From Streptomyces cucumeris (lineage in GTDB: Bacteria; Actinomycetota; Actinomycetes; Streptomycetales; Streptomycetaceae): a stretch of DNA of 64,000 nt. The notes below the pieces were generated by a model that had not been told where the DNA came from, ran no database searches, and saw only the letters and a list, made by a program, of their open reading frames with translations. Location of the stretch: the NCBI RefSeq assembly GCF_024295805.1, contig NZ_JANCLX010000002.1, forward strand, positions 224,720-288,719, read 5' to 3'. This document shows, piece after piece, positions 16,982-26,076 of this stretch. Both the position numbers and the translations under genes were made by a program. Position 1 is the stretch's first letter, and each line of letters begins with the position of its first letter.

Positions 16982-19900
16982 GTGTCAGCCCGCATCACCG
17001 ATCCCGAGGAGCTCAAGGAGCTGCTCGGGATCCCGTTCACCCCGGAGCAGACGGCGTGCATCACCGCGCCGCCCGCCCCGCAGGTGATCGTCGCCGGAGC
17101 GGGCTCCGGCAAGACCACGGTGATGGCCGCGCGGGTGGTCTGGCTGGTGGGCACCGGGCAGGTCGCGCCCGAGCGGGTGCTCGGCCTGACCTTCACCAAC
17201 AAGGCGGCGGGCGAACTGGCCGAGCGCGTACGCGGCGCGCTGGTCAAGGCGGGCGTGGTCGACCTCGACCCCGACCCGGGCGACGCGGACGCGGCCGCGG
17301 GCGAACCCGCCATCTCCACGTACCACGCCTTCGCCGGACAGCTCCTCAAGGAGCACGGGCTGCGCATCGGCCTGGAACCGACCGCCCGGCTGCTCGCCGA
17401 CGCCACCCGCTTCCAGCTCGCCGCGCGCGTGCTGCGCTCCGCCCCCGGCCCGTACCCGGCGCTCACCCGCCCGTTCGCCGACCTGGTCACCGATCTGCTG
17501 GCGCTCGACGCCGAGCTGGCCGAACACCTCGTCACCGCCGAGCGGCTGCGGGCCCATGACACCGGGCTGCTGACCGCCCTGGACGGGGTGCGGCTGACCA
17601 ACGAGGCCCTGCGCAAGGTGCCCGCCACCGCGCGCGCCCGGCTGGAGCTGCTGGGCCTGGTCGAGGCGTACCGGGACGAGAAGCGCCGCCGCGACCTGCT
17701 GGACTTCGGCGACCAGATCGCCCACTCGGCGGCCCTCGCGCGCACCCGCGCGGAGGTCGGCCGGATCCTGCGCGAGGACTACGCGGTGGTGCTGCTCGAC
17801 GAGTACCAGGACACCTCCGTCGCCCAGCGGCTGCTGCTCTCCGGACTCTTCGGCGGCGGCACCGGCCATCCGGTCACCGCCGTCGGCGACCCCTGCCAGG
17901 CCATCTACGGCTGGCGCGGTGCCTCCGTGGCCAACCTCGACGACTTCCCCCGGCACTTCCCGCACGCCGACGGCAGCCCGGCCCGCCGCTTCGCGCTCAG
18001 CGAGAACCGGCGCAGCGGCGGGCGGCTGCTGGACCTCGCCAACGGGCTCGCGGCGCCCCTGCGCGCGATGCACGAGGGCGTGGAGGCGCTGCGGCCCGCC
18101 CCCGGCGCCGAACGGGACGGGGTGGTGCGCTGCGCCCTGCTGCCCACCCACGCCGAGGAGCTGCGCTGGCTGGCCGACTCGCTCGCCCATCTGGTGCGCA
18201 CCGGCACCCCGCCCGGTGAGATCGCGGTGCTCTGCCGTACGGCCGGGGACTTCGCCGAGATCCAGGGCGCCCTGGTGGAACGGGACATCCCGGTCGAGGT
18301 CGTCGGGCTCTCCGGGCTGCTGCACCTGCCGGAGATCGCCGACCTGGTGGCCGTCTGCGAGGTCCTCCAGGACCCGGGCGCCAACGCCGCACTGGTCCGG
18401 CTGCTCACCGGTCCGCGCTGGCGGATCGGCCCCCGCGATCTGGCGCTGCTGGGGCGGCGGGCGCGTGCCCTGGTCGCCTCCGGCGGCCCGGACGGCGCCG
18501 GGGACGATCCGGACCGCAGACTGGCCGAGGCCGTCGAGGGTGTGGACCCGGCCGAGGTGATCTCGCTCGCCGACGCGCTCGACACCTTCCTCGACCCCGG
18601 CCTCCCGGAAGCCGGTGGCGAGGGCCGCGGTCCGGACGGCGGTCTGCCGTTCTCCGCCGAGGCCCGGATCCGCTTCGCGCGGCTCGCCGCCGAACTCCGC
18701 GATCTGCGCCGCTCACTGGGCGATCCGCTGATGGACGTCCTGCACCGGGTGCTGACCGCCACCGGTCTGGAGGTCGAGCTGTCCGCCTCGCCGCACGCCC
18801 TGGCCGCCCGCCGCCGCGAGACGCTGGGCAACTTCCTGGACGTCGCCGCCTCCTTCGCCGGGCGCCAGGGCGAGGCCCCGGTGGAGGGCGAGGCCACCCT
18901 CCAGGGCTTCCTGGCCTTCCTGCGGACCGCCGCGCAGTACGAGAAGGGGCTCGACAACTCCCTCCCCGGCGGCGAGAACACCGTCAAGGTGCTCACCGCG
19001 CACAAGTCCAAGGGGCTGGAGTGGGATGTGGTGGCCGTGCCCGGGCTGGTCGCCAAGCAGTTCCCGAGTGAGCAGGCGCGCGAGTCCTGGACGTCCGCCG
19101 CCAAGGTCCTCCCGCACGGGCTGCGCGGCGACGCGGCCACCCTGCCGGACGTCACCGACTGGGACAGCAAGGGGCTGGCCGCCTTCAAGGAGGCGATGCG
19201 GGAGCACCAGCGGACCGAGGAACTGCGGCTCGGCTATGTGACCTTCACCCGTCCCCGGTCCCTGCTGCTCGGCTCGGGCCACTGGTGGGGGCCGAACCAG
19301 AAGCGGCCCCGCGGTCCGTCCGCCTTCCTGGAGGCGCTGCGCGAGCACTGCGAATCCGGCCACGGCGAGGTGGAGGCATGGGCCCCGGAGCCGGAGGAGG
19401 ACGAGGAGAACCCGGCCCTGAAGGAGGCCACCGCCGACCGCGCCTGGCCGCTTCCGCTCGACCCGGATGCCCTCGCCCGCCGGCGCCGCGCGGCGGAGAT
19501 CGTCCTCGGCCATCTGGCGCGGCTGGAGGCGGCGGAGGAAGAGCCGCACGCCGGGGAGGACGCGGCGGCCCCGGAGGAGGACCCCGGCTTCTGGCCCGAG
19601 GCGCCGCCGGAGGACGAGTACGGGGACGCGCACGAAGACGAGGCGTTCGGCGACCCGTACGAGGATGCCGGAGACGCCGGAGACGCCGGAGACGTCGAGG
19701 ACCCGGCGGGGTCCGGTGGGTCCCACGGTCCGCCCGGCGGCGAGCGGCATGACGAGGGCGCGTATGACGACGGCGCGTTCGACGAGGTGCCGTTCGACGA
19801 CGTCCGCCCGGCGCCGGAGGACCCCGCCCTGCCGCCCGAGCAGGCGCGGATGATCGCCTCCTGGGACCGCGATCTCGACGCGCTCGCCGGGGAGCTGCGC

Positions 19901-20653
19901 CGCGCCCGTACGACCGTGCACGAGGTGCCCGTACCCCTGTCGCTGAGCGCGTCCCAGCTGCTGCGGCTGGCGGCGGACCCCGACGGCTTCGCGCGGGAGC
20001 TGGCCCGTCCCATGCCGCGGCCGCCGCAGCCCGCCGCGCGCCGGGGCACCCGCTTCCACGCATGGGTCGAGTCGCGTTTCGAGGAGGTGCCGCTGCCCTT
20101 CCTCGGACCGGACGAGCTGCCCGGATCCGAGGACGACCCGGACGGCACCGGCGGCGTCGGTGCCGGGGCGGGGATCACGGACGAACGGGACCTGGCCGCG
20201 CTCAAGGAGGCGTTCGAGCGCACCCCGTACGCCCGGCGCACCCCGTTCCGTGTCGAAGCGCCGGTCCAGCTCACCCTGGCCGGGCGGACGATCCGCGGCC
20301 GGATCGACGCGGTGTACCGCGCGCCGGGTCCTGACGGCGGCTTCGAGATCGTCGACTGGAAGACCGGCCGTGCCCAGGACGCCGATCCGCTCCAGCTCGC
20401 CGTCTACCGGCTGGCCTGGGCCGAGCAGCACGGATTGCCGCTGTCGGAGGTCTCGGCGGCGTTCCTGTACGTCCGCACCGGCGAACTGGTGCGCCCGTCC
20501 GGTCTGCCCGGCCGGGCGGAGCTGGAACGGATCCTGCTGGGCGCGGACGAGGCTGAGGACGAGGCTCCGGACGGGACCGGTGACCCGGCTGCGGAACTGA
20601 TCGGAAACGATGGCGCCGCTGTCCGTTCCGTGACTGAGAGCGAGCACACATGA
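16982..20653 (+). CDS. adnB: AdnB-type helicase-nuclease subunit
   Basis: A 1223-residue UvrD/RecB-like helicase-nuclease, the second subunit of AdnAB. Walker A is GAGSGKT (39-45), Walker B is DEYQD starting at D273, and HKSKGLEWDVVAVPG and YVTFTRPR are the later helicase motifs. The nuclease centre is FEIVDWKTGR (D1125, K1127). No iron-sulfur cysteines are seen, as expected for AdnB. An acidic low-complexity insertion of about 100 residues (roughly 850-950, with repeats of GDA) sits between motor and nuclease and makes this longer than usual. The GTG start at 16982 is chosen by alignment of VSARITDPEELKELLGI to the family; its Shine-Dalgarno is weak. Confidence 0.9.
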   Translation: MSARITDPEELKELLGIPFTPEQTACITAPPAPQVIVAGAGSGKTTVMAARVVWLVGTGQVAPERVLGLTFTNKAAGELAERVRGALVKAGVVDLDPDPGDADAAAGEPAISTYHAFAGQLLKEHGLRIGLEPTARLLADATRFQLAARVLRSAPGPYPALTRPFADLVTDLLALDAELAEHLVTAERLRAHDTGLLTALDGVRLTNEALRKVPATARARLELLGLVEAYRDEKRRRDLLDFGDQIAHSAALARTRAEVGRILREDYAVVLLDEYQDTSVAQRLLLSGLFGGGTGHPVTAVGDPCQAIYGWRGASVANLDDFPRHFPHADGSPARRFALSENRRSGGRLLDLANGLAAPLRAMHEGVEALRPAPGAERDGVVRCALLPTHAEELRWLADSLAHLVRTGTPPGEIAVLCRTAGDFAEIQGALVERDIPVEVVGLSGLLHLPEIADLVAVCEVLQDPGANAALVRLLTGPRWRIGPRDLALLGRRARALVASGGPDGAGDDPDRRLAEAVEGVDPAEVISLADALDTFLDPGLPEAGGEGRGPDGGLPFSAEARIRFARLAAELRDLRRSLGDPLMDVLHRVLTATGLEVELSASPHALAARRRETLGNFLDVAASFAGRQGEAPVEGEATLQGFLAFLRTAAQYEKGLDNSLPGGENTVKVLTAHKSKGLEWDVVAVPGLVAKQFPSEQARESWTSAAKVLPHGLRGDAATLPDVTDWDSKGLAAFKEAMREHQRTEELRLGYVTFTRPRSLLLGSGHWWGPNQKRPRGPSAFLEALREHCESGHGEVEAWAPEPEEDEENPALKEATADRAWPLPLDPDALARRRRAAEIVLGHLARLEAAEEEPHAGEDAAAPEEDPGFWPEAPPEDEYGDAHEDEAFGDPYEDAGDAGDAGDVEDPAGSGGSHGPPGGERHDEGAYDDGAFDEVPFDDVRPAPEDPALPPEQARMIASWDRDLDALAGELRRARTTVHEVPVPLSLSASQLLRLAADPDGFARELARPMPRPPQPAARRGTRFHAWVESRFEEVPLPFLGPDELPGSEDDPDGTGGVGAGAGITDERDLAALKEAFERTPYARRTPFRVEAPVQLTLAGRTIRGRIDAVYRAPGPDGGFEIVDWKTGRAQDADPLQLAVYRLAWAEQHGLPLSEVSAAFLYVRTGELVRPSGLPGRAELERILLGADEAEDEAPDGTGDPAAELIGNDGAAVRSVTESEHT

Positions 20654-20707
20654 GCGGCCCGGAGGCCGCGCGGCTTTCGTCCCGATGGGGCCGATAGGCT
20701 CATGGCC

Positions 20708-22111
20708 ATGAGCGACACTCCGGACACGGACAATGCGGTCCGCGCCTTCGTGGACGGTCATGGCCCAGCCTTCCTCGACGATCTCTCCGAGTGGCTGCGC
20801 ATACCGTCCGTCTCGGCCGACCCCGCCCGCGCGGACGACGTCCGCCGCAGCGCCCAGTGGCTCTCCGAGCACCTGACGGCGACGGGCTTCCCGGTGGTCG
20901 AGATCTGGGACACCCCCGGCGCGCCCGCCGTGTTCGCCGCGTGGCCGTCCGGCGATCCGGACGCGCCCACCGTGCTCGTCTACGGCCACCACGACGTCCA
21001 GCCCGCCGCCCGTGAGGACGGCTGGCGCACCGATCCCTTCGACCCCGTCATCGCGGACGGCAGGCTGCACGCCCGGGGCGCCGCCGACGACAAGGGGCAG
21101 GTGCTCTTCCACACCCTGGGGGTCCGCGCCCATCTGGCGGCCACCGGCCGTGACGCGCCCGCCGTCAACCTCAAGCTGCTGATCGAGGGCGAGGAGGAGT
21201 CCGGCTCCCCGCACTTCCCCCGGCTGATCCAGGACCGCGCGGACCGGCTGGTCTGTGACGCCGTGATCGTCTCCGACACCGGGATGTGGTCCGAGGACAC
21301 CCCGACCGTCTGCACCGGGATGCGGGGGCTCACCGACTGCCAGATCGACCTCTCCGGCCCCGATCAGGACATCCACTCCGGCTCCTTCGGCGGCGCGGTG
21401 CCCAACCCGGCCACCGAGGCCGCCCGGCTGGCCGCCGCCCTGCACGACGAGGACCGCCGGGTGGCGGTCCCCGGCTTCTACGACGGTGTCGTGGAGCTGA
21501 CCGACCGTGAGCGCGAGCTCTTCGCCGAGCTGCCCTTCGACGAGGCCGCCTGGCTGCGCACCGCACATTCGCACGCCGCGCTGGGCGAGGCGGGGTACTC
21601 CACCCTGGAGCGGATCTGGGCCCGTCCGACCGCCGAGGTCAACGGGATCGCCGGGGGCTACCAGGGCCCCGGCGGCAAGACGATCGTGCCGTCCACCGCG
21701 CAGCTGAAGCTGTCGTTCCGGCTGGTGGCCGGACAGGACGGGGAGAAGGTCCAGACGGCCGTGCGGGACTGGGTCGCGGCCCGGCTCCCGGCCGGGATCC
21801 GCCACGAGATCACCTTCTGGGGAGCGACCCGCCCCTGTCTGACCCCGCTGGACCACCCGGCCCTCCAGTCGGTGGTGCGCGCCATGGGGCGTGCGTTCGG
21901 ACAGAAGGTCCGCTTCACCCGCGAGGGCGGCTCCGGACCCGCCGCCGACCTCCAGGACGTCCTGGAGGCGCCGGTGCTCTTCCTGGGCATCTCGGTGCCG
22001 TCGGACGGCTGGCACGCGCCGAACGAGAAGGTCGAGCTCGATCTGCTGCTGAAGGGCGCCGAGACCGCCGCCTACCTCTGGGGCGATCTCGCGGAGAATG
22101 GACGGGCGTAG
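20708..22111 (+). CDS. M20 family dipeptidase
   Basis: A 467-residue zinc metallopeptidase of the M20 family, probably a cytoplasmic dipeptidase. Visible landmarks are VYGHHDVQPA (metal His and Asp), ARGAADDKGQ (bridging Asp), IEGEEESGSP (catalytic and metal Glu), a second metal Asp near VSDTGMW, and a late WHAPNEKVELD segment with the final metal His. Two ATG codons six bases apart can serve as start; 20708 has the better spacing to the upstream GATAGG. It lies 54 bases after adnB in the same direction and just before nudC, but has no evident functional tie to repair. Confidence 0.9.
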   Translation: MSDTPDTDNAVRAFVDGHGPAFLDDLSEWLRIPSVSADPARADDVRRSAQWLSEHLTATGFPVVEIWDTPGAPAVFAAWPSGDPDAPTVLVYGHHDVQPAAREDGWRTDPFDPVIADGRLHARGAADDKGQVLFHTLGVRAHLAATGRDAPAVNLKLLIEGEEESGSPHFPRLIQDRADRLVCDAVIVSDTGMWSEDTPTVCTGMRGLTDCQIDLSGPDQDIHSGSFGGAVPNPATEAARLAAALHDEDRRVAVPGFYDGVVELTDRERELFAELPFDEAAWLRTAHSHAALGEAGYSTLERIWARPTAEVNGIAGGYQGPGGKTIVPSTAQLKLSFRLVAGQDGEKVQTAVRDWVAARLPAGIRHEITFWGATRPCLTPLDHPALQSVVRAMGRAFGQKVRFTREGGSGPAADLQDVLEAPVLFLGISVPSDGWHAPNEKVELDLLLKGAETAAYLWGDLAENGRA

Positions 22112-22177
22112 CCCGCCGATGAGCAGCCCGCCGATGAATGGAAGCCACCCGTCTCGCAGGGGGAGTTGGAAGCAGCC

Positions 22178-23122
22178 GTGACCACCTGGACCGACCGCAC
22201 CGCCATCGGGGCGATCCCGCTCAGCGCCGCGAGCGGGATCGACCGCGCGGCGCACCACCGCCTCGACGAGGCGTGGCTGGCCGCGGCGTGGAGTCACCCG
22301 ACCACGCGGGTCTTCGTGGTCTCCGGCGGCCAGGCCCTGGTCGACGACACCCCTGACGGACGCACCGAGCTGGTCATGACGCCGGCCTTCGAGGCCCCGC
22401 CGACCGAGACCCACCGCTATTTCCTGGGGACGGACGAGGACGGGGTGCGCTACTTCGCGCTCCAGAAGGACGCGTTGCCCGGCCGGATGGACCAGTCGGC
22501 ACGGCCCGCGGGGCTGCGCGAGGCGGGCGCGCTGCTGTCCGAGCGGGACGCGGGGCTGCTGGTGCACGCCGTGGCCCTGGAGAACTGGCAGCGGCTGCAC
22601 CGCTTCTGCTCACGCTGCGGTGAGCGCACGGTGATCGCGGCGGCGGGTCATATCCGCCGCTGCCCGGCGTGCGGCGCCGAGCACTACCCGCGTACCGACC
22701 CGGCCGTGATCATGCTGGTGACCGATGAGCTGGACCGGGCGCTGCTGGGCCGCCAGGTGCACTGGCCGGAGGGGCGCTTCTCGACGCTGGCCGGGTTCGT
22801 GGAGCCCGGCGAGTCGATCGAACAGGCGGTGGTCCGCGAGGTGGCGGAGGAGGTGGGCGTCCGGGTCGGCGACGTGGAGTACGTGGCCAGCCAGCCGTGG
22901 CCGTTCCCCTCCAGCCTGATGCTGGGCTTCATGGCACGGGCCACGTCCTCCCGGATCCAGGTGGACGGGGAGGAGATCCACGAGGCCCGCTGGTTCTCCC
23001 GGGACGATCTGCGGACCGCGATCGAGAGCGGGGAGGTGCTGCCTCCGTCCGGGATCTCGATCGCGGCCCGGCTGATCGAGCTCTGGTACGGCAAGCCGCT
23101 GCCGCGCGGCCCGCTGGGCTGA
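22178..23122 (+). CDS. nudC: NAD(+) diphosphatase / RNA deNADding NUDIX
   Basis: A 314-residue NudC. It hydrolyses NADH/NAD to NMN plus AMP and can remove NAD caps from RNA. A zinc ribbon CSRCG...CPACG precedes the NUDIX box GFVEPGESIEQAVVREVAEE, and the NudC-specific SQPWPFPSS motif follows. The length and domain order match the family. The GTG at 22178 is preferred to a TTG twelve bases upstream because the GGGGGAG site abuts the TTG. The neighbourhood (AdnAB, NudC, mycoredoxin, UvrD2) is shared with mycobacteria, where a NudC gene lies in the same place. Confidence 0.95.
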   Translation: MTTWTDRTAIGAIPLSAASGIDRAAHHRLDEAWLAAAWSHPTTRVFVVSGGQALVDDTPDGRTELVMTPAFEAPPTETHRYFLGTDEDGVRYFALQKDALPGRMDQSARPAGLREAGALLSERDAGLLVHAVALENWQRLHRFCSRCGERTVIAAAGHIRRCPACGAEHYPRTDPAVIMLVTDELDRALLGRQVHWPEGRFSTLAGFVEPGESIEQAVVREVAEEVGVRVGDVEYVASQPWPFPSSLMLGFMARATSSRIQVDGEEIHEARWFSRDDLRTAIESGEVLPPSGISIAARLIELWYGKPLPRGPLG

Positions 23123-23130
23123 GCCCGGCG

Positions 23131-23156
23131 GCCCCGGGCCTTCGGCGGCCCGGGGC
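23131..23156. terminator. hairpin terminator between nudC and mycoredoxin
   Basis: Ten-base perfect arms (GCCCCGGGCC and its complement) around a TTCGGC loop lie just after the nudC stop and before the convergent mycoredoxin gene. It can act in both directions. Confidence 0.7.
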
Positions 23157-23206
23157 GCACACGCCGCGGCCGGGGTCCTGGACTCAGGCCGGGCCGGGGT
23201 CCTCGA

Positions 23207-23449
23207 TCAGACCGCGACCTTCGCCTTGACCTGGGCGAGCGAAGGGTTGGTCAGCGTCGAGCCGTCCGGGAAGAGGACGGTGGGGACGGTCTGGTTACCG
23301 CCGTTCGCCTTCTCGACGAAGGCCGCCGAGTCCGGGTCCTGCTCGATGTTGATCTCGGTGTACGCGATGCCCTCGCGGTCCATCTGGCCCTTCAGGCGGC
23401 GGCAGTAGCCGCACCAGGTGGTGCTGTACATCGTCACGGTGCCGGACAT
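23207..23449 (-). CDS. mrx1: mycoredoxin (glutaredoxin-like)
   Basis: An 80-residue thioredoxin-fold protein with WCGYC (C13, C16), the mycoredoxin/glutaredoxin active site, and TVPTV for the cis-proline. It reduces mycothiol-mixed disulfides in actinobacteria, which use mycothiol in place of glutathione. A longer frame begins upstream at 23548, but the ATG at 23449 gives the normal family length and puts the SigR-type promoter upstream of the start. It is convergent with nudC and divergent from uvrD2. Confidence 0.93.
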   Translation of the reverse strand: MSGTVTMYSTTWCGYCRRLKGQMDREGIAYTEINIEQDPDSAAFVEKANGGNQTVPTVLFPDGSTLTNPSLAQVKAKVAV

Positions 23450-23491
23450 CGGTTTCGCTCTCCTCGGTGGTCGGTGGGTGGGCAGAGGGAG

Positions 23492-23517
23492 AACGTCCGG
23501 CACCTCCGGGTCATTCC
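23492..23517 (-). promoter_or_regulatory. sigma-R-type promoter of mycoredoxin gene
   Basis: Read on the minus strand, GGAAT (23517-23513) and GTT (23494-23492) are separated by exactly 18 bases, matching the SigR consensus. The -10 is about 43 bases upstream of the ATG. A mycothiol-dependent reductase is an expected SigR target. Confidence 0.85.
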
Positions 23518-23633
23518 CGGGGATTCCCGGGATCGCCCGGGGATCCACCGGCCCCCGGGGATAAGTACGACCGCATCCCCACAGCTGTGGACAACCGGCG
23601 CGGGTGCCTCAGAGGAACTGGCAGCATGGCGGG

Positions 23634-25934
23634 GTGACAGCAGCAACGTCCTCCACTCTCTTCCCGCAGGGCCCCACGCCGAGCGCCTATGCGGCCACCC
23701 CGCGTGATGCCGACGCGGTGCTCGAGGGGCTCGACCCCGAGCAGCGCGAGGTGGCGACGGCCCTGCACGGCGCGGTGTGCGTGCTGGCCGGGGCCGGCAC
23801 CGGCAAGACCCGGGCGATCACCCACCGGATCGCCTACGGGGTCCGGGCGGGCATCCTCCAGCCCGCCAGCGTGCTCGCCGTGACCTTCACCAACCGGGCC
23901 GCGGGGGAGATGCGCGGGCGGCTGCGCCAGCTCGGCGCGGGCGGGGTGCAGGCGCGCACCTTCCACTCGGCGGCCCTGCGCCAGCTCCAGTACTTCTGGC
24001 CCAAGGCGGTCGGCGGCGAGGTGCCGCGGCTGCTGGAGCGCAAGGTGCAGCTGGTGGCCGAGGCCGCCGCGCGCTGCCGGGTCCGGCTGGACCGCAATGA
24101 GCTGCGGGATGTGACCGGCGAGATCGAATGGTCCAAGGTCACCCAGACCGTGCCGGAGGACTATCCGGCGGCCTCGGCCAAATCCGGCCGGGAGGCCCCG
24201 CGCGATCCGGCCGAGATCGCCCGGATCTACGCGGGCTACGAGCAGATGAAGCGCGACCGCGGAGTGATCGACTTCGAGGATGTGCTGCTGCTGACGGTCG
24301 GGGTGCTCCAGGAGCGGCAGGACATCGCCGATCAGGTGCGCCGTCAGTACCAGCACTTCGTGGTCGACGAGTACCAGGACGTCAGCCCCTTGCAGCAGCG
24401 GCTGCTCGAACTGTGGCTCGGTGACCGCCAGAGCCTGTGCGTGGTCGGGGACGCCAGCCAGACCATCTACTCCTTCACCGGGGCCACCCCCGACCATCTG
24501 CTGGACTTCCGCACCCGGCACCCCGGCGCCACCGTGGTCAAGCTGGTCCGGGACTACCGCTCCACCCCCCAGGTGGTCCACCTGGCCAACGGGCTGCTCG
24601 CCCAGGCCCGCGGCCGGGCCGCCGAGCACCGGCTGGAGCTGATCTCCCAGCGCGACTCCGGTCCGGAGCCGGTCTACGCCGCCCATGCGGACGAGCCCGC
24701 CGAGGCGGAGGCCACCGCCCGCCGGATCCGTGAGCTGATCACCCCGGTGGCGGAGGGCGGCGGCGGGGTCCCGGCGAGCCAGATCGCCGTGCTCTACCGG
24801 GTCAACGCCCAGTCCGAGCTGTATGAGCAGGCCCTGGCCGATGCCCAGGTGCCCTACCAGATGCGCGGCGCCGAGCGGTTCTTCGAGCGGCCCGAGGTGC
24901 GCGAGGCCGGGCTGCTGCTGCGCGGCGCGGCCCGCGCCGGGAGCGCCGACCCCGCCCTCACCGATGACGATGTGCCCTCCCAGGTGCGCGCGGTGCTGGG
25001 CACCCGCGGCTGGACCCCGGAGCCGCCGGCGGGCTCCGGCGCGGTGCGGGACCGCTGGGAGTCGCTGGCCGCCCTGGTCCGGCTCGCCGAGGACTTCGTC
25101 CGGGCCAGGCCCGGGGCCACGCTCGCCGATCTGGTGGCGGAGCTGGACGAGCGGGCCGCCGCCCAGCACGCGCCCACGGTCGAGGGTGTGACACTCGCCT
25201 CACTCCACGCGGCCAAGGGCCTGGAGTGGGATGCGGTGTTCCTGGTCGGTCTGACCGAGGGCATGATGCCGATCACCTACGCCAAGACCGATGAGCAGAT
25301 CGAGGAGGAGCGCCGTCTCCTCTATGTCGGGGTCACCCGGGCCCGTCGTCATCTGAGCCTGTCCTGGGCGCTCTCCCGCACTCCGGGAGGCCGCGCCTCC
25401 CGTCGCCCCACCCGCTTTCTCAACGGTCTGCGACCGGGCTCCGGAGCCGCCTCCGGGCGGCTGCCGGGCGGGGGCGGCGGGGTCGAGCGCGGTGCGCTCG
25501 GCGGTGGCGCGGCCACCGGGGGAGCGGTGCGCCGCCGCCGTGGCCCGGTGCACTGCCGGGTCTGCGGCCGCACCCTGACCGACGCGGGCGAGATGAAGCT
25601 GATGCGCTGCGAGGGCTGCCCCTCCGAGCTGGACGAGGCGCTCTACGAGCGGCTGCGCGACTGGCGGGCGGAGCAGGCCGGGCTGCTGGCACAGCCCGCG
25701 TACTGCGTCTTCACCGACAAGACACTGCTCGCGATTGCCGAGGCCGTTCCGGGAACCGAATCGGAGCTCTCCGGCATCTCTGGTGTCGGAAGACGGAAAC
25801 TCGACCGGTTCGGCGCCGATGTTCTCGCGCTGTGTGCGGGCCAGGAACTCCCTTTGGCAGGCGACAGCGAGGGGGATGACGGGGCCGCGGGAACCCAACC
25901 GGGTGACCCTCCGCAGAACTCGACGGAAAAATAG
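23634..25934 (+). CDS. uvrD2: UvrD2 DNA helicase with HRDC domain
   Basis: A 766-residue superfamily 1A 3'-5' helicase. Walker A is GAGTGKT (53-59), Walker B is VVDEYQD, and HAAKGLEWDAVF and YVGVTRARRHLSLSWA are the later motifs. After a Gly-rich linker a tetracysteine zinc module (C641, C644, C659, C662) and an HRDC domain (about 663-745) follow, the arrangement of actinobacterial UvrD2. The GTG start overlaps the stop of a tiny ATGGCGGGGTGA ORF. The TAG stop lies inside the AT-rich element of the whiB7 promoter, so the two genes abut. Confidence 0.95.
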   Translation: MTAATSSTLFPQGPTPSAYAATPRDADAVLEGLDPEQREVATALHGAVCVLAGAGTGKTRAITHRIAYGVRAGILQPASVLAVTFTNRAAGEMRGRLRQLGAGGVQARTFHSAALRQLQYFWPKAVGGEVPRLLERKVQLVAEAAARCRVRLDRNELRDVTGEIEWSKVTQTVPEDYPAASAKSGREAPRDPAEIARIYAGYEQMKRDRGVIDFEDVLLLTVGVLQERQDIADQVRRQYQHFVVDEYQDVSPLQQRLLELWLGDRQSLCVVGDASQTIYSFTGATPDHLLDFRTRHPGATVVKLVRDYRSTPQVVHLANGLLAQARGRAAEHRLELISQRDSGPEPVYAAHADEPAEAEATARRIRELITPVAEGGGGVPASQIAVLYRVNAQSELYEQALADAQVPYQMRGAERFFERPEVREAGLLLRGAARAGSADPALTDDDVPSQVRAVLGTRGWTPEPPAGSGAVRDRWESLAALVRLAEDFVRARPGATLADLVAELDERAAAQHAPTVEGVTLASLHAAKGLEWDAVFLVGLTEGMMPITYAKTDEQIEEERRLLYVGVTRARRHLSLSWALSRTPGGRASRRPTRFLNGLRPGSGAASGRLPGGGGGVERGALGGGAATGGAVRRRRGPVHCRVCGRTLTDAGEMKLMRCEGCPSELDEALYERLRDWRAEQAGLLAQPAYCVFTDKTLLAIAEAVPGTESELSGISGVGRRKLDRFGADVLALCAGQELPLAGDSEGDDGAAGTQPGDPPQNSTEK

Positions 25935-25965
25935 TTTGCGCGTGCGGAGCAGCTACCCATAGCCT
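25926..25965 (+). promoter_or_regulatory. whiB7 promoter with AT-rich activator element
   Basis: A GAAAAATAGT AT-rich block (about 25926-25935), unusual in this GC-rich DNA, lies directly upstream of TTGCGC (25936-25941). An 18-base spacer leads to TAGCCT (25960-25965). WhiB7 proteins are known to bind AT-rich sequence just upstream of the -35 at their own and target promoters through the AT-hook, so this looks like the autoregulated promoter. The block overlaps the end of uvrD2. Confidence 0.6.
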
Positions 25966-26076
25966 TCCGAGCACGGAGACAACGGCCCTTCCGGGAACCG
26001 GGGAATCCGTGTTGTACTGAACAAGCCCGGACTGGTCCAGACCGGTCCCTGAGACGCCGAGAGGAGGCGGAGACCA

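Noticed and set aside
13500..22600. Very long ORFs on the minus strand opposite adnA and adnB (for example 13500-16121 and 18713-22600)
   Set aside because: They are Gly/Arg/Pro/Gln-rich, lack any domain and mirror well-supported genes; high GC removes stop codons in the antisense frame.
26002..26030. GGAAT in the whiB7 leader as a sigma-R promoter
   Set aside because: No GTT at 18 or 19 bases downstream.
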